NCBI GenBank assembly: GCA_958496175.1
Contig: OY292276.1
Coordinates: 14,402,001 to 14,466,000, forward strand
Reading direction: 5' to 3'
Source: Sisyra terminalis
Lineage: Eukaryota > Arthropoda > Insecta > Neuroptera > Sisyridae
DNA length: 64,000 nucleotides
Below the pieces are notes generated by a model, which was not told the DNA's origin, did no database searches, and saw only the letters and a list, made by a program, of their open reading frames with translations. Of this stretch, positions 51,570-63,912 are shown in pieces. The first letter of the stretch is position 1. Each line of letters begins with the position of its first letter. The translations under genes and the position numbers were made by a program.

Positions 51570-51811
51570 CAGTGGTTCTTCATATTGCTGAAGGTACTGA
51601 CCATCAGTTTCATATAACTTTTCTTAAATGGAAAAATAAAATATGATTTTTTCAATTCAAAATTTAGATTTATTTTTATACATAGGGCCATAAAATGAAC
51701 AAAATCATTAAAAATAAAGAACAAAATTTTTAAAACATTATATATTTCGATACCGCGAGACTGATTCACCGAACCCCTGGGGTACGATTGAATCCTACTT
51801 AAAAACCACTG
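51570..51811. mobile_element. hAT MITE
   Basis: A 242-bp element beginning CAGTGGTTCTT and ending TTAAAAACCACTG, the terminal wording typical of hAT transposons. It is flanked by an 8-bp duplication with one mismatch: CTTTAAGG at 51562-51569 and TTTTAAGG at 51812-51819. The internal block ACCGAACCCCTGGGGTACG near the right end is also of hAT character. Non-coding; the minus-strand open frame across it is incidental. Confidence 0.75.
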
Positions 51812-54005
51812 TTTTAAGGCCTTTATACATAGAATTGGACTTAAGCCTATATTTGGCACTAAAACTGGCAATTACGCCAGTTGTGCAATAAAGAATTATT
51901 TATCTATTATAGTCTAGAATTCCGGTTAGCGACGGTTCACGGTTTCACTATTTTCTATCTTCAAAACCAATTTAGTTGCTGACAAAGTTCCTGACGTCAA
52001 TATCATTTTATCACAGATGTTAATCCCCGAAAAAAATTGGGAAAAAAAGTATCTTAAATTTTAGCACAGTTATCGCTAGTTTTGGGCTATGGTGGTTTGA
52101 CAAACCATAAGAAAAATCTACTTGGTTTTTAATTAATTTAATTTTTTAATTTTTTGATTAGGGTATCATTCATTACCTGTTAATTTATCGCAGAACTTTT
52201 AGTTTTAATTATTATAACTAATTTTCATGTGAAAACTCTAAACTATGTCTTGAGAAAAAGGACAAGAATCAAGATCCCAAAACCAAGACATCATTCTACT
52301 AAAAATATCTGCCATAATCTACTGGTAATTCAATCATAGTTCTCTACCTTTTACTTGATTTTTATTTTGAACCTTTACTTTAATTCTTCAAAATATTTTC
52401 TGTTTATCATTTAATTACAAACATTGTAAAAATGGTAACAATTGAAAATTTTAAATAATCTAGAAATTAGTTCTACACGTAGATTCATAAATAAAAAAAT
52501 CAAAAAAAACGTGCAAAATTTATCGCGAAACAAATTGACGGAAGTGGGTTAAAAATCGATTACAAATATTCGTATAAATTGTCAGCTGCGAGGCTTCAAT
52601 ATTTAATGAAATAACAGTTTATCTAAAAATAAAACGTTACTTTGGTGAATTTGACAAAAAAGCAAAAAATTTTTTTTTCATAATTCCTTTTTAACGAACA
52701 AATCATTTAATGTTTTCACGACAAAAATTCAGCGATGAATTTTAAAAAATAAATCAAATAAATTTGGAAAGTTAGATTTATTCATATGGGTTAATAATAG
52801 AAGAAAATTCTTGTATTTTTCTTTGTGGTAAAGAAAAATAATTTATTACGAAAAGGAAGTTTTTTTGTTGAATTAAAATTACAAAACAGCAGTTAATAAC
52901 TTAAAAACCTAATAACAAAACCCTTCATCGTAGGAAAAATTTCCCACACATCAAATCAATTGTTTCATTTTTTAATTTAATTGACAATTTAAAGATATTA
53001 AATGGATAATCAATAGTGAATATTTCATTCGGTTCTCAAGTGTATGGAAGACAGACCCTTTTAGTAGGTAACAAACATTTTTCATTAAAAAGAATTGTTT
53101 TATTTTTTGTCAAGCACATATTACAACACAACAGACAGGAAATCCAATTGCCGTAACCACAACTGCATGATACAACACTTTTGATTCACTTTTTTGGAGT
53201 TTTAAATTGTTATGCTTGAAATAACCTTACATAACTGTAATGTAAGACACTTGGACTTCAATGACGAATCTCCTCTATTAATTATCATTTATCAAAATTC
53301 GAGTACCTTAAAATCAATTATCGTATCATAATCATATCACTCAAAGCCCCTACTTATAACTCCTTTATTCCCATAACAATTTCCAAGCAATAATTTGTGA
53401 GCGCCAACAACCCACGTACGCATGTATTCAATAATAAAACAGAACACAATTGCAAATCGATAAATCTATGAAAAGTCAGAGAAATATGTAAATGTAAATA
53501 GCGAAATTTCTGTGATATCCATACAATTGTCAAATGAAATTACTAACCAACCTATTATTATTTATTTAATGAAAATGGGAAAATTAATTGGAATTTCAGA
53601 GCTGAGAATTTCATTCGAAGCCTTTACCGTTTCCAAGCGGTGGTGGTTGCCAAAGCTATCAAATATATTGTTATTACTCTAATAGAAATAGCTTTGAATA
53701 GATTGACTTTAACGATATTAAACAAATAGGATTCAAATTATGTCACCAAAGCTATAAAATTTGTTCTAAATGAATTGACCAAGTCCTACAATTAGATGTA
53801 ACGAGACAAAAATGTAATAAATTACACAAGTTGTACAAACTATGATTTCGTGATGAAAAAATTTGATTAATGAATATTTTTATCAAAAGCATTCTGGTAA
53901 AACAAAGATATGTAAATTTAAAAAACCGGTTTTCTATATTATTTTTCCTTCAGATTTAACTAATTATAAACTTATGAAAACTACTTAAAATATTACCGCA
54001 CTCTT

Positions 54006-54128
54006 TTAAACTAGAGTTACGATCCCTCATAAACAACCCAAACTTCAACCCCAAAACGACACTTTTTACATAAATATTTTTTTTTCATATAAACTTTCCA
54101 AAAGTCATTTGATAAAAATTAGCACATG
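54006..54128 (+). repeat. Direct repeat, unit 1 of a spaced pair
   Basis: AACTAGAGTTACGATCCCT, AAACAACCC, then CATATAAACTTTCCAAAAGT and AGCACAT appear in the same order at 54544-54664 with modest divergence. The two units are about 540 bp apart, in direct orientation. No coding frame runs through them. Confidence 0.7.
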
Positions 54129-54543
54129 TTCATTACGTAATGTTATTATGTTTATTATTCCACATAGTTATAATAATATTCTTTGTTAGTAATTTCATCT
54201 GTAACTTTAATAAAAAGTTTTTTTGCAACTAAACAAATTTAATTGTAAATTTTTGGTTCCTACATTAAAATATTTTTAAATCTAACCGTTTAATTTCGAC
54301 GAATGTATCAATGGGGGTCGAATGATGTTAGTGTGCAGAATGTTTACGTATACGTATTCGTAGATATATTTGACATTGAGGAGGAGTGGCTTTCTCAAAT
54401 TTTTAAAATTTCAATAATCAAAACAATTGAATATCTGTAAATATTGCAATTCTATTGGCTAATACGTTTTGAATCTTGTCTATTGCACAGCATGTGTACT
54501 GTTATCAGATATTAGTGCATTGCCCGAAACACTCTATTGGTAT

Positions 54544-54664
54544 GAACTAGAGTTACGATCCCTTGTAAACAACCCCAACTTGACCAAAATGACATTTTTT
54601 TTCTTAAGTATTTTTTTTTTCATATAAATTTTCCAAAAGTCATTTTATAGTAATTAGCACATTT
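54544..54664 (+). repeat. Direct repeat, unit 2 of a spaced pair
   Basis: The partner of 54006-54128. It could be a pair of copies of a short interspersed element or the two ends of a decayed insertion with about 415 bp between them (a solo-LTR pair is not supported: I see no TG...CA ends). Confidence 0.65.
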
Positions 54665-54942
54665 ATAAAATTGTAAATTTACTCTTTATGTCGACTAACG
54701 TAAAATACTTTGTATAAGAATTGAACTTATGATGTTGACTTTGCAATTCTTACGACGACGAATTGTTGATTATACATTTCCTTATCAAGTAACGAGTCCT
54801 AATCACGGCGGTTATTTTTAAGCGTTATTTTTTAAATTTTTAAGCGCCTTAAAAAAAGCGCCATAAGGTCTATACATAGACCGACTTACGATAATTTAAT
54901 CAGACTTAATGCGGATTCCGTTATTTACGTACGTTAGATGGT

Positions 54943-55083
54943 TCCCGGTTATTTCTCGTGTAGTTTAGTTAAATTATAAATAATGAAGTCAATAATTAAA
55001 TAAAGAAAAATATTTGGTAACCATTTGTTCTGATAACCAAGGTACTGGTTATTTCTCGCGTATTTTTAAGTGTAATTATATTT
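54943..55083 (+). repeat. Short direct repeat, about 98 bp apart
   Basis: GGTTATTTCTCGTGTA followed by an AAATTATA-type stretch (from about 54948) recurs as GGTTATTTCTCGCGTA followed by TAATTATAT (from about 55046). It lies just upstream of the CCCAATTGGG cluster. Confidence 0.45.
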
Positions 55084-55164
55084 AAAGATAAACAAGCAAG
55101 TCTTAAGGAATTCAACAATAAAATTAATAAATAATATAAAGATAATAGATATCTAAAGATAAAA

Positions 55165-55680
55165 CCCAATTGGGTAGCCCCAGCTTGGGATATAACGCAA
55201 ATCCCTCTTGGTCCCCAATTGGGCAATCCCAATACTGTCCCCATTGGGCAATTCCAATAAGACCCTAATTGAACAATCTCTGAAATGGAAGGGTTAAGCT
55301 AAAAATAAATTAATAACAACAAAATTTTAGCGTTTTTTATTACGTTTGTAGAGGATTTGTTTTATTCGTTCACATGATTGAATAAACACCACCCACAGTA
55401 ATTTGGGTAAACTTAGTAACACTTTCTTAAGTTTTCAAGATTACTAGTGATTGCACAGTGTACAGAACATTTATATTAAGTTTGTAGGGCATATCTGGTT
55501 ACCTATATACTGAATTAATCTGACAAAAGCTGCGCTATTTAATATATATTTTAACGTTGAGCTTTCCTACTGGGAATTTCTCCATTTGGCATGGCGCTTT
55601 GGCGCCCTCATTGGACTCCAATTGGGATTTCCCGATTGGGATCCAATGAGGGCCCGATGTATACCTTGAGCATTCCCAAA
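55165..55680. repeat. Palindrome-rich block with repeated CCCAATTGGG
   Basis: The perfect palindrome CCCAATTGGG occurs at 55165-55174 and 55214-55223, with near copies at about 55241-55249 and at 55618-55626 (CCAATTGGG). A 12-bp inverted repeat, GCCCTCATTGGA at 55604-55615 and TCCAATGAGGGC at 55642-55653, encloses the last of these. The block is far richer in GC than its surroundings. It has no open frame of note that reads as protein and may be a decayed element or a clustered binding site. Confidence 0.5.
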
Positions 55681-57142
55681 GTAAATTCTAGTCGGGCATG
55701 AATAGCCCTACTTGCTTGAAATTTTCTGAGGATCAGTATTTTCAATCGTGGCTTGATAGATCATGTCCTTAAGATATCTATTTATTAGATAAATCCTACT
55801 TATTCATCCTACAAACCTTCATAGCTGAAAATACCCATGTGGCCTCTATCCAATGCATAAAATTTTATTTGGCCGATAAATGTCTCTATCTAAATTTAAA
55901 AAAAAATGTTTTTTATTGAAAGTTAAAAAAATAAAGAACTATCATCCCTTTCCTTTAACTCCCCACAATGACCCTACAAAACTAGCCTGGCCCGAGCTGA
56001 AGTATTAATAAGCATTTGCTTTAACTTTAGATGTAATTTTAAGCTTTCTAGAATAACAACACGAAAATTAAAGTTAACAGAAATAATTAAGTTAAAGTAT
56101 GGGGTTGATCAAATGAGTCGTAGGACAGTAAACAAAACTTAAAATTATAGATTTTGAGTTTTGAATCAAGTTGGGTATTTTATTTTGAAGATGAATTAAT
56201 TTATCTATGAAAAATTGTATCATTCAAATGTTCACTATGGCTAGTTTTACATCTATCGATTCGATTGTCAACAATTTTTAATCACATCTTCCAATAGACA
56301 CGTTTTTTTTTGGCATTTATTTCGACAATTTTGTTAATTTTTCGAACTTCGAATAGTGACTAGTTTTTTAGGAATTTCCATAAAAAGAAGTCCAATGTTA
56401 ATCAGAGACAAAGAAAACCAAAAGCTCACGATTACATATTTTCCATGTACAACTTTCTTATTTAAACTTAAACTTTTACAAAGATCAAGTATAATATTAA
56501 TGAAATTCAACTCCAAAAATGTATAAATATATATTCTGTAATGGTTACATTTACTATTGTGTTTTTATACTTTAAAGCTGTAGTTTAGAAATCAATAAAA
56601 TCGAGCTTAATTTTATATGGAAATATGAGTTTGAACTTAGTAAACAATTGCAGAGATTTATTTTGAAAAGTGGAGCTTTCATTAAGTATAAAACAAAACA
56701 AAGACAATGGAAATAATTTAAGGGCAAAAAGAAATGAAAAGAATAAATGTTAGGAGAGTATCTAAGTAAAGTTAGATATTTCTATGTCGAGCTACATTTT
56801 CTTAGTGCCAACACGGATGGCTAATGAGAGAAGAGTCCAACATCCCTTATCATCCCTTACTTGGTCTCTCTCAACGAAATCGGATACAACCCGAACACAT
56901 GTGTGTTATTTTTACACGGCAGATTAAATCTAAGTACTCGATCTTTGATCAATAGTTATGGGACAATTTCTTCTCTGTTGTATTCTAAAGTAGAATCTAC
57001 AATGCACTCGAGAGTTTATTACAGTCATGTATTTTGTCATTTGTTTACCATCCTTATCTAAATGCATTTATTCGAAACTAGAAAAACTCACCAGGATAAT
57101 AAATGCATATGTCACTCCATAATAAATTTGTTTCTTTTTCAG

Positions 57143-57344
57143 GTGCCCTAACTAGGTCACAATTTCCAGTTTTCACGATTTATGCTCAAAAAAGCTGCTT
57201 GGGTGTTAGGCCGTGCGAAAGGGCTTGGTGCATTGACCGAGTCCAGGGGCATAAACTCAATGGATACACCCGCACCACTCATATGGTCAAATCCCGTCAA
57301 CATTGTCTGGAAATGTGTTTGGGAGAAACGGAATTCACCTGCCG
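57143..57344 (+). CDS. PAN/ZP-type cuticle protein, third coding exon (end of PAN 1, start of PAN 2)
   Basis: A 202-bp exon between a strong acceptor (TTTGTTTCTTTTTCAG) and a consensus donor (GTAAGT at 57345). It enters in phase 1 and leaves in phase 2. It encodes residues 129-196. ALTRSQFPVFTIYAQKSC completes PAN 1 with Cys147. A hinge, LGVRPCERAWCIDRVQGHKL, leads into the second PAN module, which shows CLEMCLGETEFTC (Cys-x3-Cys-x7-Cys, residues 183-195). This hinge and the ETEFTCR ending are what I associate with insect PAN + ZP apical matrix proteins, though I cannot confirm the exact member here. The rest of PAN 2, the ZP domain, a furin-type site and the transmembrane anchor would follow in exons beyond the window. 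GC content is about half, well above the flanking intron. A long minus-strand open frame over the exon is a shadow. Confidence 0.9.
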
Positions 57345-58395
57345 GTAAGTGCTTTTTGAACAACCTCTTATCAAAACAACATGCAAGCATTTAATTATAA
57401 AATCAAAACAAAAATAGTTAATTCATCTCAGATGTGTTGTGATAGGAAAATTTTAATTCCGTCATATAAAATAACATAATACCACATATCTTCGTGTAAC
57501 ATCTAAATAAATCAGAACCTCGATCGAAATCATAAATTTTTCAATTAATAACAGTTTAATCGGTCGTGTAAATGAATTTATAAAAGCATTCGTTGTCCCC
57601 CTAAGCAAATAAATAAATAATTTCGCAACGAATATAAATATGCAGATCGTGGGCGAATATAATAATGTTGTAATATCCCTTTTATAAAATGAGGCAATTA
57701 CAGCACAAGGTTCACTCGGAACGAGTCGATTTATAAATGTTTCAATCGGCAAGTATCAGATTCGTTTTGAAAAAAGTTAAAGATTAATATAAAGGACTTT
57801 AATGGCTGACAAATTTCGTAATGATTAATTATTTCGAGAGTAATTAGCTATTAATTAAAACACAAATATCTGCGTTCAATCATTATAATGATATTGAAAT
57901 CAATCAATATGACAAGTGATTCGCAACAATCAATCATTGTGGATTCCTATTGAAATTATCACTGAATTATTAATAATAATTGAAAAAATTTAGTTGGTAA
58001 TTATTACTTAGAAAACTTAAACGTGATCATGTTATTTTGTGTTTGTTATCGAATTATTGATTACTTAATTTGCTATTTGAGGTGGTATATGGATTTTTTT
58101 TATATTCCTTTAACGATAAACAAAATTATGTCAAATCTATTCCAATTTTGTCACCCTTCTTCACTCTTTTAGGGAAGGAATTTTCCAAAAATTCTGTTTT
58201 ACTACATGTCTACATCGTATAAGGAATACACCTCCCAAATTTCATCTCTTATAAAAAGCTGTCAAATTTTTTTTATACATTTTGACTATTAACTTTATTA
58301 TCATTATTATTTTCGGCAATTGTTTTTCGTTAGCAACTTTTTGGGGTATATAATCGGAATTGTACACTTTGAAATATCTCCAGATATCTCCAGAT

Positions 58396-58925
58396 GAAAT
58401 TTACCCACAGAAAGTTGCTCATTAGCATTATTGCTCATACGAAAGTTGCCCATATAGAAATTCACTCACAGAGACAATTCTTCACACATAAATTAACGCA
58501 CAATGATATATCCTTACAAAGAACCTGCATTTATTTATTTATTATTTGATTAAATGTTATTTTATTTTTAGTATTTTAATAGTATTGTAAGTATTGCTGA
58601 ATTATACGATATTAAAAGTGAATAACGAAAGAAAATGCGAATTTAATTAATGATATAGTAAAAACTAAAACGTCGCCAGATATTGACGTCACTTAAAGAA
58701 ACCAGATTCCATAATTTTTAAAAAAAAAAAAAACAAGATTTTTTTCAAATAAGTTAGTTGTGTTTTGCAAATAATTTTACTAAAATAACATTAAATTAAA
58801 TAATAAAAATATAAATATTTTTTGCTGTGGGTTAATTTCCATGTGAAGATATTCCATGAAAAATTTTTTCTAAGTAAATTTCTATCTGAGCAATTTTTTG
58901 TGAGAAATTTTCGAGTAAGCAACTA
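58396..58925. repeat. Degenerate foldback of 'GAAAGTTGC / CACAGA' units
   Basis: The left side (58396-58505) carries loose units: ACCCACAGAAAGTTGCTCAT, then CGAAAGTTGCCCATATAGAAA and TTCTTCACACATAAATTAACG. The right side (58826-58925) carries inverted relatives: GGGTTAATTTCCATGTGAAG, then TTTCTATCTGAGCAA and GAGAAATTTTCGAGTAAGCAAC. The same vocabulary appears at 29220-29289 and within the tandem units near 29580 and 29965. A 10-bp unit, GATATCTCCA, is repeated just to the left (about 58375-58395). Boundaries are approximate. Confidence 0.45.
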
Positions 58926-61900
58926 TCATAGAACCATATGAATCCCAATTTTGCAGTTAAAAAAAATAAAAAAAAATAACACTCGAACCCATATTCTTTT
59001 ATATACACAGCAAATATGCAAACCACTGCGTAAATAAGTTATCCAAAGTTCCAATATTTGTTTGTGTATATAAATGTTTATTTTCCAAAAAGACAATTTT
59101 TGCCCTTTAAAAAGGATTTACAGTCCTAGTTTTTAATTTAACCAGAAATGTCTAGTAACTTTTTTTTAATATTTTTTAAATCCCTTTCCACTGATATATC
59201 ACATGCTTTTTTTATTGTCAAAAACATGTTTTTTATCCCTTAGTTTTACGTACGGGATATCTTTCCTTTTTTATTTTTAAGAAATAATATGTAGCCTAAA
59301 GAGAGGATAAATCTGTTTTGTATCCTGATGCAAAATTTTATTTAATTCGGTTGTTCCATTCTTTAGATATAAGGAGACAAACGGACAGACAGACAGACAA
59401 AAACTTTAAAAATGTAAAATTTGGAATAAAGGCATCTTAAAACAAATGAATACCCTAACATTGGGCTACAAACTTAAATATACAGCCAGAGGTTAGAATT
59501 TTATACATTAGTATACATATTGACTCCTAGTTAGTGCTCGCGATTTAATAATGCCATTTTTTGTATGTAAATCTGTTTTAAATTAATTCAAATTGCTTAG
59601 GCTTTTATTTAATCTATCAGAGGAATTTAACAAAAGTTTAGCTATTGACTTTAATAAGTTGTATAAATAAGAAGTTAAAAAAAGTTTGCAAAAGAATTAA
59701 GTTCTTAGATAAACACCATATTTGTTATGGTCGGATAAATGGTCAATCTGCAGTTATTTTTCCGTTTAGATGAAATTCTCAAGTTACAAGTAATAGTGCC
59801 GACATATTCTAATCAAAGCCTTTGCAATAAATTCTGCTTAATCCTACGGTTTTGATGCATTTTTTTCTAATAACATCTCTTTGAAAATAACGGTATACAT
59901 TTTACATTTGATTACAATTATTAAAATATTATCCCTAATCTCTGTGATTTGAAAATGTTTTCATCAACATCATATGATTATGTACCACTAAAGGTATGTC
60001 ACGCTAAACGCTAGACTGTATACAAACTCTGATAAATTACGTAGATAAGTTTTATTACATTAATCAAATTTTTTCACAACCGTATGCAAATATACGGATT
60101 AAAAGTGGCTGACGGCACTAAGCCACAATTTGATTGATACGAATGAGATGCAATTGCCATTTGAAAACAGTGGATTCGTCTTCATTGCAGATATTATTCT
60201 GCACAATTTAATAAAGTGCAAGGATAAAATCGGTTCGTCATGTTTTGCTTTTGGCAAGTTCGACTAACACTGGACGAAGTTTCCACTTTTTATTGGCCGC
60301 AGGTGATACTCAATTGCTCATCTATTATATCGTCTGGACTAGATGACTTTTTAAAAGTAGATCATCCAGCGTATCGAGAACATGCTAGGAAAATAGTTTG
60401 AAAATTGGATTTTTTCAAGTATTAATTTTTTCTCTGCAAAAAGAATGTATTTCTTTCTATATAATTTTGCAGTTAATAAAGATGCCTCATGTGATCTGCA
60501 ATTTGCCTTTAAATGGTGTTCCACTGTCGGCATTATTGATCTCCGATTAATAGCAAATATATAATCGATATTTCGAGAATCAACTTAGTAAAACACCAAA
60601 TAACTTAACCATTAGTTTTCTATATAGTTGGATGCTTTAATTTTTAATTAATGTAACAATTTAGGTTCATTATTCATATCATAAAAAACATATGTTCGAT
60701 GCATTACAGGAATAAGAAATTCTATTGCATACCAAATTTTCACCTAACAAATATTTACCATATATCAAAATAAACCAATTTTTATTTGCCAGAAACTAAA
60801 TCAAATTTCTAGCACTCAAGACAACCAAAAGTTAAAAAAAGAACCCAATCGGTTAAAAAGTGATTATAAAATTTACCTAAGTATTTCCGAAACACGATTT
60901 TAGATCAGTTTAAATTTTTTACATCGTTCCAATAAAAACCGTAGCAAACATATTCGGGAAATATCCATTTTTAATTTTCAAATTAAAACTACATTAAGAC
61001 GTTATTAATCCCTAAGTTCACTGACTCGTAGAAAAATACAAAACTACAACAAATCATTTCTGATTATATAATTATCCATTTTAAATTGATAATCACCGAA
61101 TGCACTTCTTCGTAACACAATTAACTACTCAATAGATTAAGATATCAAATACAGTCGAAATGAAAAGTGTGAATTAGTTATTACAAGCCTAACGAGAAAT
61201 TCAAGCATTTAATTTGACAAAATAATATCTTATTTCCAACGGAAAATTCGGTTTATAACGGATGAAAATATTTGTTTTAGTAAAAGAATAGAAAATATAA
61301 CGTGGACGTAATTGAATCATGTTGATGTTTTCAAAGCTTTTGATTTTATCAAAGTATTATTAAATATGTATTTAGACAGAAATAATTTAGTGAGATAATT
61401 CTCACAACACTTTGTAAAGTTAACGAAGAAGAAAATTGCATTTTGTGGTGCTTATTTGTATCACAGTTGTACTTATAATGTAATCATTTTGACGATAGAC
61501 CTTTTAGATATCCCATAGCCGGTATCATGTTATAAGGGTCAAACTGCGGCCGTTCGCATAACGATATTACTGATTTCCGCACATCCGGTCGAAATTTCAT
61601 ACTTGATATTGCGTGCAATTAGGTCGCATGATGGGCCGAACCCTTCATTTGATATCATTTCAAGATACTGATTTCATTCCTGTTAAGGATGAACCCTACG
61701 TAATACGCAATAATTGCGTAAATTCAAATTTCACCCTAATAACAAAAACCAGTTACGAATTTTTCCCTGCTACAGCTACATTCTGTTATAGTGTCGATAA
61801 AATTAGTTTTTAGTGCGAATAGTTTACCGATTTAAAAAGTATTTATTGCAGCTTTTGAATATTGCGACTGGCAAGTATTAGGTGGTCAAAGAAAAAGGGT

Positions 61901-63250
61901 GAAACCAAAGCTCAGGAAGATAGTGGTGTAGTGACGGTAGCCACTGTTCAGTCTAGAGCGTGATAATTGCTAAAGTTTAGCGCATTATGGGTCTTGTTCT
62001 TACTCGATACGGGAGTTCTGGCAACGACACAAAGTCCAATCGTGAATTTATTGTAATAGCTGAAGCTAATTTAGGACACTTCTGCTACCAACCAACATGT
62101 TCTCAAACAGTTGTAATACCAACCACCTACATATGCCAACACCCTTACCACAACCGAAAAGGTAATAACTGTTATGCAATTATTTGTCTGGAAAAATCAA
62201 TGTTTCCATTTTAAAATTTCAACCGGTAAACTTAAAAGTAGAATATGCTAAATTCAGATTTATGAAACAATTTGTTTTTGAGTAGAAATAACAAAGAAAT
62301 TAAGAAAAAAATATTACTTCATCCACGTTTAAAATCTAGTTAAGCTGAAATTAGGTACAAAAGTATGATTGCTTTTTTTAAGTTTTTGCTTTCCTATTTA
62401 AATTGAAGTTCACACATCATTTATGCAAAACATCAAAGATAAGGACAGTTAATATAAAACATAATGAATTTCATGTTTAAAAAAGCTCAGCCCTATTTGT
62501 AATTCAAAATTTGATAAATTTACCCCACGAAATATTTGTATTTATATCATATTATTCAAAATTATTGACAGAAGTTTTCGATAAAATTTAGATTATTTTA
62601 TACCAATTTGAACTAATAAAAAGTCATACAGGCTAAGTCGCGGATCATTCATATAGCAAAATATACCATTTAATCTCAATATATAGCAAATTTTGACATA
62701 AATCGTATCAAAAACCACACATTTGTATAAACCATAGTATAATCCTTATACTTTTTTCGATTTCTAAATAAATATTAAAATACTACCAATAGTACGAAGT
62801 ATAGATATCAGGAGAACGGACAATGTATTACAATATTGGTTACGAAATGAAAGATGCCGCAGAGGACTCTAGTGTCAAAGTAACACCGAATATAAGCGCT
62901 AAAAACTTTTATAAGAATAGTTTTATAGATTAAAATTTAAAGAAAAATAAAATTTTGAAAATATGATTTTTAAATAACTCGTCAATAACAATGGAAAAAA
63001 TTAAACTAATGAATTTATGTTAGTATGAAGAAAAAGAATATAATCTTTTGAAATTTTTGTCTTCAGTTTGAATAACAATAAAAAACACGAACAATCCATA
63101 CAGTTCGGTATATCTTGTGTTCTACCGAAAATGCGCTTCTAGTGGCCTATAACTAAACCTATCCAAATTTGTGAAGACGAGAACACTAATGATTTGCCTA
63201 TCTCTTCGTTCTCCTATTACTTATTCTTCATGGTCAATAGATTTCTTATT

Positions 63251-63302
63251 GTTATTTACCGTCGCTTTATAACTACCAAGGTTTTAAGCGATTCTAGGGT
63301 TA
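63251..63302 (+). repeat. Dispersed repeat fragment, copy 2
   Basis: Partner of 26126-26175 (GTTATTTACCGTC ... TTTTAAGCGATTCTAGGGTTA). The bases after it (AATCCGTTAATCGAGAAATA) also recall 40900-40930 (AATCCGTTAATCAAAAAATA), so this may be a junction of a longer, heavily diverged family. Confidence 0.5.
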
Positions 63303-63829
63303 CTAAAAATCCGTTAATCGAGAAATATTGAAAGTTTCCTCGATTGGAGATTCTAACTCAATGATGAATAGTAATCAAGTAATTTAAAAACTTTAAATGA
63401 AATTAAAAAAAAAAAAAACGTACAAAAATGCAATATGGTACATTTCAATACTAATGATAATTACAGAAGATGGCTTAATAGGTAAAACACATCACTAAAA
63501 CACTAACCTTAATAGGCAATCAATAAACTAAGGACGGCACTTTTTGAGAGGGAGATAAAAATTGTGACAAATTTCTAAGGTCCAATATTTCGCATTACTA
63601 AAGGGTGGAAATGATTCTTAAATTTATAGAATTTATCTTACATAATTTGTGATTCAGATTTATAGTTCACCTCAAATCTATACCTCCAGTTACGTACTTC
63701 AAACATAAGCTTATTTTTGTTTTTGAAGTTTTGATAAATTTTTATTAACTAATATTGTTATTTGGATATTCCTAATAAACATGTATTAATAGATAAATGA
63801 TTCTGAGATCTTCTAATTTGTCAACATAG

Positions 63830-63912
63830 TGGCACAGCATTGGGTACAAGTAAAATTATCTGATTACCCCAGGGTTGTATGGCGCCTGGAGGCACAGGGT
63901 TGAGGACTCCTG
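63830..63912 (-). mobile_element. hAT-like terminal fragment
   Basis: Read on the minus strand from 63912 it begins CAGGAGTCCTCAACCCTGTG and continues with CCAGGCGCCATACAACCCTG. This is close to the widespread hAT end type CAGGGGTCCTCAACC, followed by a GGGCC-like block. I could not find a partner end or an 8-bp duplication within the window, so it is a fragment or the element is cut by old deletions. Confidence 0.4.

Larger units (their letters stand above)
33675..57142 (+). other. Large intron between coding exons 2 and 3 (23,468 bp)
   Basis: The donor is GTATGT and the acceptor is TTTGTTTCTTTTTCAG. It is phase 1: the codon for Gly129 is completed exactly across it, and the protein reads naturally through the junction (NADSYPG|ALTRSQFPV). 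I found no further exon inside. It contains at least five short transposons (about 40127, 41459, 44316, 44728 and 51570), a pair of direct repeats near 54.0 and 54.5 kb, and a palindrome-rich block near 55.2-55.7 kb. Slightly GC-richer blocks that could be regulatory lie at about 39550-39640, 42710-42840 and 45840-46030. The remainder is plain AT-rich sequence. Confidence 0.8.

Noticed and set aside
57157..57390. Minus-strand and second-frame open frames across the third coding exon
   Set aside because: They are shadows of the real exon, which is set by splice sites, phase and the cysteine pattern.
61850..61935. Possible next exon after TTTATTGCAG
   Set aside because: Entering with the one base required by the phase 2 donor gives an immediate stop; the open frame there needs a different phase and has no PAN continuation.
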